Below are positions 31,939 to 43,481 of a DNA stretch of 64,000 bases, piece after piece. This stretch comes from Rhexocercosporidium sp. MPI-PUGE-AT-0058 (lineage: Eukaryota > Ascomycota > Leotiomycetes > Helotiales). Each line of letters starts with the position of its first letter. The stretch's first letter is position 1. The stretch covers positions 992,001-1,056,000 of the forward strand of contig JAGTJL010000003.1 of the NCBI GenBank assembly GCA_020746875.1. The letters run 5' to 3'. The position numbers and the translations under genes were made by a program. The notes below the pieces were generated by a model. The model was not told the origin of the DNA. It worked only from the letters and a program-made list of their open reading frames with translations, and ran no database searches.

Positions 31939-33654
31939 TCAGCTCGCAACACTTCCATCTTGTCCCAACCTACGAAACTTGAATGTTCTTAACACTATTG
32001 AAGAACGGATTGTCGAACCGTAGCAACAGTTGTGCGTCAGCCAAGATGGCTTGCTCCAATTCTCTTTACGGAAGAGGTTCTGTACGTGTGAGCCGTTGCC
32101 GCTGTGGTCTTCGAGTCTGTATTGGTCACGCTCGATGGCGCACTGGAAGGCATGTTTGAGGTAGAGCATTTGGTCGCCTTGCATTGTTACGCCGTGCTCT
32201 GTTAGGAAGGACTCGGAGGGTAGGAGTGCATATATACGAATTCTGCGAAGTGACCCCAGGATGGCCTTGTATGGCATATGCTTCATCAGCTCGATTAAGA
32301 TCGGAGTTAACACAAGTTGTAGCCTGAGCTTTTGTTGTAGCGTAAATGAAATGATAAGTGTAACAATCGTGGATGAACATGTTGAGGCCCTAAAACACCA
32401 ATCAAAACTGCTTCACACAAAGCTTCACCAGAACTTGGCAAATGACCGAGCTTGGATTGATAAAGCATACCTGCCACCTAGCACCAACTGATAGTGGTAA
32501 GTAGTGAATGTTACCAAGTGTATCCTCTAGAAGTAGTTGATTGCTCGCGCGAAGCTCAACTAGATTCAATCCTGTGGTAGTCGTATTAGATCCGAGACTT
32601 CTGTACGGCGTAGTCCTGTTGAGGCCGCGATTTCTGGCAGCTTGCGCTAGATCCTGTCCATCCACTACCAACCTGGATAAGTGAGAAGCTCCTGAAGCGG
32701 AATTTTCATGCATCGGAGCTTCTTCCTCAGTTGATGCCAAAGTCTCACTAGCAAGTTCAATGATCTTCCGCTGCAGGCTACGAATGTCTTCGTAGAGAGC
32801 TTGTGGAGACCGATTTGATGAATTTGGCTGTTCTTGCATATCCTCATGGATTTGGTGGTCGAATGTCTCTTCGGACTCTAGCTCATCATCTGATTCGTGT
32901 CTCTGTTCTGTGAATGCCACGGGGCATCCGTCAGACAGGAAGTCTTCCTGGTCGAGATCGTCAGGATTTGTTCGAGTTTCAATAGGCACCTCTGGTAAAG
33001 CTTGTCCTGGATAGTTACTGGAACTTGAAGAACTTCTTTCCATCAGTCGAGCGGGAGGCATCTCGACATTATGCCTTATTACACCCTAAGCTTTCTCAAC
33101 TTGCATGCGCAGCAGTCTGTCGGATTCATCAACACGAGAACTATCTCATCATAGATCAATCACTTACGCAGCTCTCTCCACCCCCACATCCGACGCAACA
33201 TTCAAATTCATCGACGCCAACAAACACGTCAAAGTAGACTTCAACGAATTCAACATCCGCTGATAAAAAAGCACCTTACTTTTCTCCCTAAACACCCACA
33301 TAACCCTCAGCCCAACTGCTTCAACTTCCTTTCGCTCTCTTTAAGTCTCACCAGCAGCGGATTCAGCCTCGCGATAATTCGTTCGAAAGGCTGGAGCACC
33401 TGCTCACAAAGCTTGACGGCATCTTCGGTCGTGACCAGTAGACGTGGGGAGTACGTGCTTGGGGAGGATTCGAGGGTTTGGCTGAGGCTGTAGAGCATGT
33501 GCGAGAAGATGTCGGTGTCGGATGCGAAGAGGCGGATTTCTTCGCTAGAGGAGCTGATTGAGGATGCGATACTGTAGAGGCTTTGGGCGATTTTGAAGCC
33601 GGCCGCTGATACGTCAAGGACGCTGGCTGCTATGCTGAGAGGGTCGGCGGCCAT
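31939..33654 (-). pseudogene. Helo-like N-terminal domain protein, frameshifted
   Basis: Starts MAADPLSIAASVLDVSAAGF with KIAQSLYSIASSISSSSEEI, the usual opening of the fungal Helo-like/PF17111-type domain found at the N terminus of many STAND and signalling proteins. The frame breaks at 33307-33315: it stops after ERKLKQLG, while a one-base shift continues sensibly with LRVMWVFREKSKVLFYQRML. Further down, an in-frame TAG (33088-33086) interrupts LLRMQVEKA and GVIRHNVEMPPARLM. A long Ser/Glu-rich part follows (33061-32463), then GLNLVELRASNQLLLEDTLGN, an intron near 32400-32462, and a last block (32313-31939: LGSLRRIRIYALLPSESF) in yet another frame that I could not join. Two independent lesions argue for decay; an assembly error could explain one of them. 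Confidence 0.55.
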
Positions 33655-35508
33655 TCTAGAGGAATTTTCCCTTCTGACGCAAAGAGTATCAGGGAATTAG
33701 GATTAAATAGACAGAGAAAGATCAAAGGGAAAGCATGGCGATATTTGAGGCTTGGTGAACGAGGCTGAGCGAGCCTCAGGGGGTGGTGGCTGCATGGTGG
33801 CGTTCCAAGGCTGATTTTGCAGTATCTGGAGATTCCGGAACACAGAATTAAATAATCATGTCGCTATCGAGTGATCACAATCGATTAGATAGATTATTGG
33901 AATAATTTATGCTCGAGGACACAATAGTCGAGGGTTTGAGTCGCAGATCACGAGGCTCGATGATGCGAAGTGAGGAAGTAAACAAATCCAGATTGCCAAG
34001 CCTCGCTGTGATTGGCCTTGGGACGACATCTAGGCAATGAGCTATTCGAAAGGAAACCCACACCGCAGCTTGACGGTGATAGGAAAAGCTGCTTACTATA
34101 ATTGCTCTGAATCTCGTGGAATCTCAACTTTGTTGTATCAAAATGCGATTATATTGCTCCAAAAATTGAACCTTCAAAACTAGACCGCCACTCTGAACAC
34201 TGACCCGTTGGGACGCATCTCTATCTGAAAATACCGTATGAATATGAGGGTGGAAGAGAAGAGTGATTGCAGCTTGGTTCCGGTATGATAATGTTATCTG
34301 TCGGCCAAGATACATCCAGTTATGAGATAGTAGGGCTCAATATCATCGTCAGACCCAAAACTACCTTGAAAAAAGGATATATCCTGTTCTCTCTAAGGTC
34401 ACCCCAGATCCAGTCAGTCCACCTCCACGCCTTTGATGAAAGTCCACAGCTCTCCCACGTCAGTCAGAGCATCACCACGTCGCCTCGCCTCGCCTCGCCT
34501 ATACCCAACATCATTGTCGACCCTCGCCTAACCTCCGATGCGAAGAAGCGCCGAAACAACTCTCCTCTACATTTAATGAAATAATGAGTTCCTAGACATA
34601 GCACCCATGACCCGTCCTCGAGAGAGCGCCCCTCTTTAACGTTATGTGGTAGGTGCGAGCGAGCCTCTTTAAAACCAATGACATGCTCATGGTTTCTACC
34701 AGATCTCTCCAATCAACCCAACTTAGATATACTGTATCACACCTATATAAATGACCTACCAGGTACTACCTTCCAGCGATTGTTATGTGTGTACAGTATT
34801 GACGGTTGTGCGGGGGATCTGCGAGTTTTGCCGTTTGAATTTGGATTTTAGATTTGTTTTTTTTGGTTGTTTTGGGGATTGTTTTGCCGAGGAGATTAAG
34901 CGACAAACACATGTACGAAAGTAAAAACTAGGCCGCACCCATCGAAATTGCAATGAGTATAATGCAGATGTCAGCTGGCAATTGGAATCACAGAGAGCTT
35001 GGCAAGTCGTTAGATCCCTGTTTTGTGTGCGAACCGATCTTCAATCATGAAATGAAAGGCTTTGCCAATTCTTTGCCTCATAGGATGTTATCAAAAACAT
35101 GGACGCATTAGTCAAGTATAGAGAGATAGTGGTCATATGACGGAGCATATCTCACAGAGCTGTTTGTCTTGATGCAAAATAGAAGAGGAAATTGCTGATC
35201 AAAAACGCGGCCTAAGGCCGACCGTAGAAGATCCACAAGAGAGAGAAAATCATTACAAAACGATTCAAAGCAGACTGTCAGATGTGTTGATCCCCAATAA
35301 AAAAAGGAAAAATGAAAAAAAACGCTGCTCAGTACTTCTCTTTTTATGAGGACAAGCTGGAATATGGAATTGTTTTTCATACTCGTTTTGGTGATGTTAG
35401 AAATTGCCTCGGCAGCTTTGCCGAGAAGTCCGTGCAACCTCCAAATGTGACGTGCTGAGACGATCATCAGATGCAATGTAATCCAAGTCTCGAAGACAAC
35501 ACCACACC
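33655..35508. other. intergenic
   Basis: About 1.85 kb with no supported gene. Contains a four-copy CGCCT run at about 34480-34500 and T-rich patches near 34855-34880. Confidence 0.4.
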
Positions 35509-36588
35509 ATGGCAGTGTTACGAAACCTACCAGCTCTTGTTCGGAAGCAATTCATATCCGCACAAGAGAACGGCGATTTGACATTCTACGCAACCCGAGT
35601 CTCTATCCTCCAATGCACTGGTCTTCCGGTATGTAACGCGACATTAACCCCTCCATCAATTCATGCACCCAATAGCCAACACTGGCCATGACAGTTTCAA
35701 TTACGATTCTCCCCTGCCCTTGCCAATAAGCCCAAGTCTAGCAAACCGAAATTCCCCTCCTCGAAACCCTTCGATCCTTTCGAGAACCCACCAGCAGGTC
35801 TCTTCATCACATCACTCCCACCGTCACACTTCCTCGTGCTGAACAAATTCCCCGTCATCCCAGACCACTTCATCCTGGCCACAAGAAAGTTTAAACAACA
35901 AACCGATCTACTGGAGAAGGAGGATTTGGAGGCGGCATATGCCTGTTTGAAAGCGTACAAAGATGACGGAGAGGAATTATTCGGCTTCTTCAATTCAGGA
36001 GAGCATTCCGGTGCAAGTCAACCACACAGACATATCCAGTTCCTGCCAATCGAGTCCATGCGGAGTGGGATTGGAGCAGGCGTCAAATGGGAAGTCTTGG
36101 TGGATAGCTTGGTGAAAGACCCCAAGCCTGGTACGTTATAGCTTCAACGGTGTGTGAGCAAAATGCTGACAGTTCCAGTGTTACCCTTCTCGTATTTCTC
36201 CGCCCAGGTACCGGAAAATGCTTCGGCTGAAGAACTTCATCGAACTTATCTTGATCTTCACGATCAAGCATGCCAGTTGGTCAAGAAATCTGGTGCTGCA
36301 TTGCCAAGCATGAATGCTATCTCTCAAGAGTCACTGATCAGTTATAATCTTGGCTTTACTGCTCGAGCGATCGTTTTATGCCCTCGAGCGACTGAGGGAC
36401 TAGAGATCAAAGACGTTTATGGCAATCTTACTGGACCCATTGCTCTGAACGGCACTGTACTTGGAGGAACTCTCCTTGTGAAGAGTGAAGAAGAATGGAA
36501 CGTGTTGCGGAACGACGAGTCGAAGTTAACAGATGTCTTGCAAGCCATCGGACTGCCATCCATATTTGAACAGGAAGGCCGACTATAG
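35509..36588 (+). CDS. APA2: Ap4A phosphorylase (ATP adenylyltransferase)
   Basis: Exons 35509-35628, 35695-36130, 36179-36588; 966 nt, 321 aa, the usual length for yeast Apa1/Apa2. The active-site stretch is SGASQPHRHIQFLP, giving His-x-His-x-Gln at about residues 151-155, the nucleotidylated histidine motif of this HIT-superfamily branch. Supporting stretches are HFLVLNKFPVIPDHFILATR (substrate loop), LPFSYFSAQ and the C-terminal SYNLGFTARAIVLCPRA and NGTVLGGTLLVKSEEEW. The enzyme breaks diadenosine tetraphosphate with phosphate to ATP and ADP in the cytosol. Whether it corresponds to APA1 or APA2 cannot be told from the sequence. Converges on the Myb-like gene 0.3 kb downstream. Confidence 0.93.
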
Positions 36589-36880
36589 GTTAGCTTTCAG
36601 GTAATGGGCTTTGATTCTGGTCTAAAAAATCAAATACATTATTACAACGCAAGACTTCCGAACGCACAAAAGGCCATACCAAAATACAGACTGGTACTCC
36701 TACCTTCTCCAACATGGGCACATGTGCCCGCCGCTTGGTCCTCACGGCTTGACCTTGTTTACAATCCAGACGTTCTTGCTGTTCGCCTTGGACAGCAAAC
36801 TATGGCTCAGACCTGAATATCTCGAACATACCCGGCTTCGAAAGAGATGGCAGGCCCTGGCTCGCTTGGTTTTCTCCCCA

Positions 36881-38708
36881 TCATCGTTGTCTTCCTTCAA
36901 GATCATCCCAACGCTTGCGGCACGTAGCATTTCCAAAGTGGTATGATCCACCATGGCTGGCGATGTATTCGGCAACTTGCTTCCAAGGTATCCTGGCCCT
37001 CGAAAGATCGGAGGGTCGAGTGAGCTTTCGTACCGCCTTCTTCAAAAGCCGAATCTGCTTCGCAGTCAGTAGTGTACATAAGCAAAGGGCTCAGCGACGC
37101 TCACATCATTGTCTTCCCACTCTGGCTTCCTCACTCGCTGCGTTTTATCCTTCGTCAGATTGCGGAATCGACCCCGGAGAGTCGATTCCGCCTCGGTGAA
37201 CTTTCCTACTCGGCGAATATCTTTGTAAGACATACCAGCCAGCTTGGATTGGACGAGGAAATCATCTTGGGCCTCTCGATCTCGTATAGCCTGTGCAGCA
37301 GCGAATGATTGAGGTGCAGATGCTAGCTCAACCAGATTTAGTTCGATCCTCGGAGGCGTTGCTCCAGATATTAGTGAGCCAGCGTCTGAACTTCGTGGAC
37401 TGGGACTGTGGAAAGTAGCCGGAATTCCTCTTGCTGGAGGGCTGTTCTTTCTGCGTGTCTGACTTGGACTCTTTACCACCTTCATTAGACGCTTGTTCGT
37501 ATTCCTGCTTGGGGGTGAACTGTTGCTTGGTACCACAGGGACAATCCTATGGGAACTTGGAGGGCAATCGGGAAGGATTTGACGGGGCCGGGGAATTGGC
37601 TGCGGTTCAACAACTTGCAGTCGCTCTGGAAGGGGCGGCTCTCCTGGATCGTCAACAGACATTGCTCCACTGGATTCGGACAATGCCAGCACTGAGCCTT
37701 GGCTTGAGCCAGAAGATGATAGTGATGCGGATGAGACGTTTAGGGTCAACATCTTCGGGGAGATGGTGTTGGATGCCAGCGATTGTGGGTCCCATGTCGA
37801 AGCTGTGCCATACGCGGAGCTCCATGAATCATATTGCTGGTTTGGGTACCTCGGTAATCCGTCTTGTCCCAACGGGAGCTCGTAGGTGTTCTGAGTTCCC
37901 TTGCTACTGCGCAGATTACTCTGCCAGTAATGAGTCTTGGTACTTGTCATATAGCTGTTCCGGGTGTCCGTGGAGTCCATTGTTCGATGACTGGCAGATG
38001 CCTGTGGTGGAGAGTAGCTGCTGTACATTGTGTTCGGACTTGTGCTGGAAATGTTCATTGAGTTGTTGAAAATGGATGCTTCTTCAGCGTAGGTTGATTG
38101 AGACAATCCAGAGGACGAAGTGAACGACGAATTTCTCGCGTCGACTTGAGGTTGATAGCTGAGGTTCTTCAAGACATTTCGTACGCTGGAGAACTCCGCA
38201 AAGCTTCCTCGTCCTCGTCCAAGGCTCATTTGCGAATAGTCGTGGCCGAGCATAGGACTAGGTTGTTCGAGGCAATTCATTTCGGGTACTGGCTCTTGGT
38301 ACAATGGTTGCGAAATCGAAACGTTCTCGAAGGACCGACATTGGGGTTGGCGTGCTTGCGAATGGGCTACAGACCTTGGTAGGCCTGCAACTTTATTTTG
38401 AGAAATGGGGGGGCTGTCCTGGTAGTATCCTCCGTACAGACTGTGGACCTATCGAGTTCATCAGTTTTGCCAAAAGCTTTTCTCGGTCGAGGATGGCCAA
38501 CTTGAAAGTTCTCGTTGTTGCTGTACTCATCGAGATTTCCATCCCAACTCTCACCTGTCGATGGGACCAGGGGCCTGAAGATACTCCAAGCGTTGACGTC
38601 GTTATTCGTCATCTCAACAAGTCTTTGATGCAACGCCTCCGCTCTGTGGAATGGGACAAAGGTTTCGAAGCCGTTCGAGACAAATCGGGGCTCTGCGTTA
38701 ATAAACAT
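36881..38708 (-). CDS. Myb/SANT-like DNA-binding protein, 565 aa
   Basis: Exons 38708-38375, 38294-37105, 37054-36881; 1698 nt. The N-terminal three quarters are disordered, rich in Ser, Gln, Asn and Pro (for instance SSASLSSSGSSQGSVLALSE). The conserved part is at the C terminus: DDFLVQSKLAGMSYKDIRR, FTEAESTLRGRFRNLTKDK and VRKPEWEDND, spliced to IRLLKKAVRKL, IPWKQVAEYIASHGGSYHFG and NATCRKRWDDL. The two blocks are helix-turn-helix units of the Myb/SANT-like kind known in filamentous ascomycetes. Without the last intron the second unit would be lost. Likely a nuclear transcription or chromatin factor. The intron-1 acceptor falls in a direct repeat of TACCAAG at both splice borders, so the exact join has a small ambiguity that does not change the frame. 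Confidence 0.88.
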
Positions 38709-41617
38709 TATGGTAACCCCTTCACCGCTCTCCGGTCTCAGAGTATATGTAGCTTTGCGCGAGTTCTGCTTCTACGTCGAACGCCGGATGTACTTCAAAA
38801 GCGAGATGCCAGTGCACTTTGATGCCTTCGGATGCAATGCAGCAATGGCTCCAAACAGCGACCAGAGTGCGGGCGGTCAGGTTCTGGAATGCTTCAAAAT
38901 TCGGCGGTCAGTGAAGGGAATTTGCGTCAATGACCAGGCCTTCAATCTCTTGATGTTGAGTGGATGGTCTGATCCCACTGAAGTATCGGTACCGTCAAAA
39001 CAATTTCGATCTCAGGGAACACTACTGAGCGACTCTCTGGTTGGATATCAGCAATTTTTTCTGCAGCAATTCTACTTCCAGTCATCATTCTGTATTTGCC
39101 ACACCGCCAGCAGAGCAGGGGACAGAAGTTGCTTACCTTCAGTCCAGGTGTGTTTCCCTCTTTATTACCAAACTTCGCTGAGACACTGAGTTTTGCAGTA
39201 GACCATGCCTATTGAGTGATAATTGGTATCATTCAAATTGCAACAGTAAAACAAAGAATGAACAATGGTAATTAATTACACGGGAGGAATCCGCGAGGGA
39301 GATGTACAATTATACGAGGAGATGTTAGAACGAGGCTTGTCCACAAAGGATGGCAAATCCAAGTTATCTCTTGTTGAACTTCTAGAGGTACCGAAGAAGG
39401 AACTACGGCCGGTACTGACCGGACCAGCTCCTCATTTGCTATCAAGCGCTCCTCCTTGCTTGTCATCACACGGTTCACTTACTATGGGGCCTTTAGGAAT
39501 TACCGCTCCGTGAAGCCTTCCGTCACAAATCAGCGTGGACTAGCCTCCTTAGAAGTGCCTCAAAGCATATCAATCATCTTTCATACTTAGCTATCACGAC
39601 GTTACTTCTATCGGCTATCTCAACGCCTAGACCTGCTCTCAATTCTCAAGGAACGATCTCTTAGCAGATATGCCGTTGCAGCTACGGCTAAAGTCTCCCA
39701 GTTCCGATGCACGTGTCCGCCAGCGATCTGATCCGCGAATGAACGTGTTCAGTAGTCTCAAGCTTGAGCCGTCTGGTGGCGTTGGTTCCTTTGCAGTGAT
39801 CTGCTGTACGTTGGTTGCCGCTTTTGACAGGGTGCAAACGACGGATGGCTGCATGACACAACTAAGCTTGGACTGTACTACGACTATCTACACCTCCCTG
39901 CAAACGACCATTGGATCGTTCCGTCCTATTTCTCCAGAGTTGACCGCTTTGATCACATAGTGGTTCTCAATTCTCTTGTAATTACGTGGAGTAAAGCGCA
40001 CGAGTGGTTCAGCTTCATTCAGCGTTCCACCACGATCTATACAAACCATATAGGGATAACAAGCACGGCTACTATTTTTCTCCATCCAGAACGGCTTTGT
40101 CCGTTTCGTCTCACCCCAGCCACTTATTTTTTTCCCCCCCTCTACGAAGAGAATTCTCCGACCGCCAGGCGGCCTGGCACAACCCTCCTCCTCGCCTCCA
40201 CTGCCCTTGAGTGAGTATCGATCCGCTCTTCTCAGCAAGCCACTCCCGGCAGATCGCGCCAAACGGTAACACAGGCCAGACACCAACCCACATCCTTCCG
40301 GAAAGCTACAATTACCAACCTGGCGATATACACTGAAGACCCTTGCTGCATATCTGGAAAGCCAGTCTGAACGACAGGTCTGAGATCTCTACACCTAGCC
40401 CCCCGTACCTACTCCCGCCTCACATCTGACCAACTTTCCAAGGTAAAACTAAGGCGATCCTTGGTTGGCTCGTTTCATCGGGACCCTTATTTCCTCACGA
40501 GGCTGATTATCAGACGAATGAAAGCAATGCCCTTGCTCCCGTATTGATTATATGCTTTCCCGAAAGGACTCGACACAGCAAGCTTTGGTGGGAACATAGT
40601 CATTTCACTTCTTGACGAGCTCATTTCTATAAATTGCGGCCCGTGAATGATGTGGAGTCACAAGGGATCCGATAAGAATAGGGATCCCTTTTATTCTCTA
40701 GCCGCCTCGTGTGAGTGGGTCTAAAACATATGGCTGGATATCATCCAAGAAAAGTTCATAATGGGCTGCAAAGCTTCGCTTGCGAGTTATGGATGCAGTA
40801 ATGCATAAGCGGTAACCGGGTTAGTGGTTTGTTTGATTTGCATACACGTGATGCATGGTTTGTGCATGGTCTAGGCATGGGTAGAATTGCTTCTGAAATG
40901 CCGGCATGCTGAGGATCTGTTGGGTTTGAGGTGTACAATTGGCTCCCTTGACATCTGAATCTCCCGGTGAGGGTCGAGGTGCATTAGCCTCAGAATTTGA
41001 GAATCATTTTGGCTTTCATGCATTGGCGTTATGTTTTGTTGGTGAGATGTCAGTTATCTTCAGATTGCTTGGACAGAGATCTCATGATTCTCTTGGCAAC
41101 CTTCGATGGAGCGGCCGCCGTGAATACGAAGAAGCGGGGAATTGGGTGCCTCGTGAGTAGACAACCTCAAACCAGTCATGGAGATACCTTACTGCCCTTC
41201 AGTAGCTCATTTCTAATAGCAGGAGCAGTTTACCTGCAGAAATTGATGCAATTACTGCAGTCAATCTCCAATCCCCAAAGACAAGAAACCCAAATGATGA
41301 CCTACACCTTGCTAATCTGAGAACCTCTAGTCTCACTTGCACTCTTTTGCTATCCTAATATGTTCTGCGCAGTCGCTAAAACCTCGGCAAATCTGCATTG
41401 CCAATCCTTTTGTGATTCGCTAGCAGTTTCGAAGCCTGAGTCACTTGTTGATATTCGCTAAAGAGGCACGGCCCATCTTAGGAGCCTTACAGCTTAATAC
41501 GATTAACTAACGGCTGTTCGAGTTCACGCATCTCTGTCATCAAAGCTCTCGAGTCGCACTTTTTCTCGCAACTTAATCTACGATATTTCTCCCTTAGAAT
41601 CCCCGACCCAAACCTTA
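38709..41617. other. intergenic, long
   Basis: About 2.9 kb. A 159-codon plus-strand frame (38710-39189) starts back-to-back with the Myb gene start and has no recognisable motif. Other frames (39265-39513, 39670-39960) also lack support. A perfect hairpin lies at 40662-40690. This may be a long regulatory region of the Myb-like gene. Confidence 0.35.
40662..40690. repeat. perfect inverted repeat, 9-bp arms
   Basis: aagggatcc (40662-40670) and ggatccctt (40682-40690) are perfect reverse complements with an 11-nt spacer. It lies in the gene-free stretch, followed by T-rich DNA. It could be a hairpin in RNA, a protein-binding palindrome or a relic end of a mobile element. Confidence 0.7.
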
Positions 41618-42929
41618 ATGTTGCCTCCAAACAACCTAGTCAGCATGAAGCTACCATGCCCCTCACCATCCATCAGGTCCATCAGTGGCGTCCAATCTCG
41701 ACACCAAGTCAAACACACAAAACTTTCCAAGATCTCGCCTTCAATCCCAAGTCTCTTCAGACCCGCTCCACTTGAGATCGACCAGAGCTTGACACGGGCA
41801 ATGCGAACATCTCCTCCCGGCTCAACAATATCTCCTCCCCTCTCAACTTCGTTTCAGCTGTATTCGTCGTCTCCAAGACTTGACAGCATTACGACAACTA
41901 ATCGCCAAGAAATCGAGGACTTGCCATTGCTACAGACACCTCTCATCAAGCCTCTGACTTGCTATACCGACGATCGATGCCCTGATTTTTCTTCTATCAA
42001 CACAGATCTAAGCAGTACATTCAGCAACCTTCAAATTAGCACAAACACCGAGATCTGCTTGTCACGCGAATCAGGAATGCCAGCTATGTTCGGGGTCTGC
42101 AGAGGAGCGGCCATAGCCCCAATCGAATTTGGGCTCTTCATGATGTTACCAGCCGAGTTACGAATTTGGGTCTGGCACTTCGCCTTACCTTGACGACGGG
42201 TCATTCAGCTGTTTTACGAACCTTATGGTTACTGCCGTTCCACTCTGATACTCGCATACTGGCAGTTCTTCAGGTCTGTGCAGAATCACGTTTCGAATCA
42301 TTAAAGTACTATCAGATTATCTTTGGCTACCTAATTTATGACATCAAATTCACAACCGGAATATCGGGGGCATACACATAATTCGACCCATCAGTGGATG
42401 TCCTTTTCTTGAACTCGGAGACAATCTCGAAGTACCCGTCCGTCTTTCCAAACGAAAACGACCCAATGATCACGACTATCTTGCTACTCCTTGCCGATCT
42501 CAACGGGGCCTCTCAAATAAAATCCATTGCCATCTGCCAGGAGATGTGGAAACTGATCGCGGGGTATGGCGCCGATCATAAAGAACTCACAGACAATTGG
42601 CATGAGATACTGACGTCTCTTGACGAAGCGATCCTCACAGATATGACTTGAGCCTCTCCAACAAAAATCATCATTTCTCAGAGATTGTTAGACGAGACGA
42701 AGAACTGGAGACTCCCTTTGACTTTCCGTCAAAGGCAGCAATGGAAAGATTCATTGGCTTCGATCTGAGGGCCGCCGTGCTCACAAATTATCTCGATGAT
42801 GCAGCCATTCTTCCCCGCAAAAAGGTCGAGCATGTGTCATTACATAGGCAGACTGAAATCAGGTCTTCAGGATACCCAATCAAGGAGATAAGTAGGTACA
42901 CAGGAACCTTTGTCGGTATACTTTTCTGA
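41618..42929 (+). pseudogene. 2EXR family protein, disrupted
   Basis: The first frame (41618-42193) has a Ser/Pro-rich N terminus, then FGLFMMLPAELRIWVWHFALP, the 2EXR hallmark (F-x-LP-E-LR-x-W-ALP). It stops at once with TGA, where the family would continue into a strand; RRVIQLFYEP follows in frame. The next family block, LAVLQVCAESRFESLKYYQ, is in another frame (42166-42381). It stops with TAA directly before FDPSVDVLFLN, the expected next motif, in the same frame. A final frame change near 42645 leads to SNKNHHFSEIVRRDEELETP and ERFIGFDLRAAVL. Four separate lesions between recognisable family motifs make decay much more likely than missed introns, which are uncommon in such genes. 2EXR proteins are an expanded fungal family of unknown function. 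Confidence 0.65.
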
Positions 42930-43481
42930 TCAAGTACTGATTGTAATAAAATCGTTAGATATGCGACCTGCAAACGCACTCCTAGTAAAGTTGATCGACG
43001 TGTGCAAATGGCTCATGATATGTATCGGATACCGAGGGGAATTGGCTATTATGAAGGTGTCTTGTAGAAAAACTTGGCTTGTGTTCAAAAATTACTCATC
43101 CGCATACCGAACGAATGTTTTCCTTTGAATTTACTCCACAAGTTAGATTAGGTTGACTTCTGAGGCCTCTGTATATGACGACAAGCCTTGGAGGTTTGTT
43201 AGTTTGCAGATAATCGCATCTTCACACACATTCAACACGTCTCTTAGCCTCATTCTCTCAAATGGATCATTCTCATCTAGCTTTGCTGCAACGTCAACCT
43301 TGAAAAACTGCACTTTATGGTAAAGATCAAAGGTTCATTTCTATTGAAAAAGGCTACGTCCGTGAAATGGGTGACAGTCCAGACTTAGAGCGACTCCAAA
43401 CCCATTCCAAACATGTAGAAAGACTTAACGACAGCGAAATTTTTCAGCTGGCCAATTGAAATCCTCGCTAAATTACATCAC
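42930..43481. other. intergenic between two decayed genes
   Basis: About 550 bp; may hold the eroded 3' end of the 2EXR gene. Nothing else supported. Confidence 0.35.

Noticed and set aside
38710..39189. 159-codon frame divergent from the Myb-like gene
   Set aside because: It begins 2 bp from the other gene's start codon, has no motif and no room for its own promoter.
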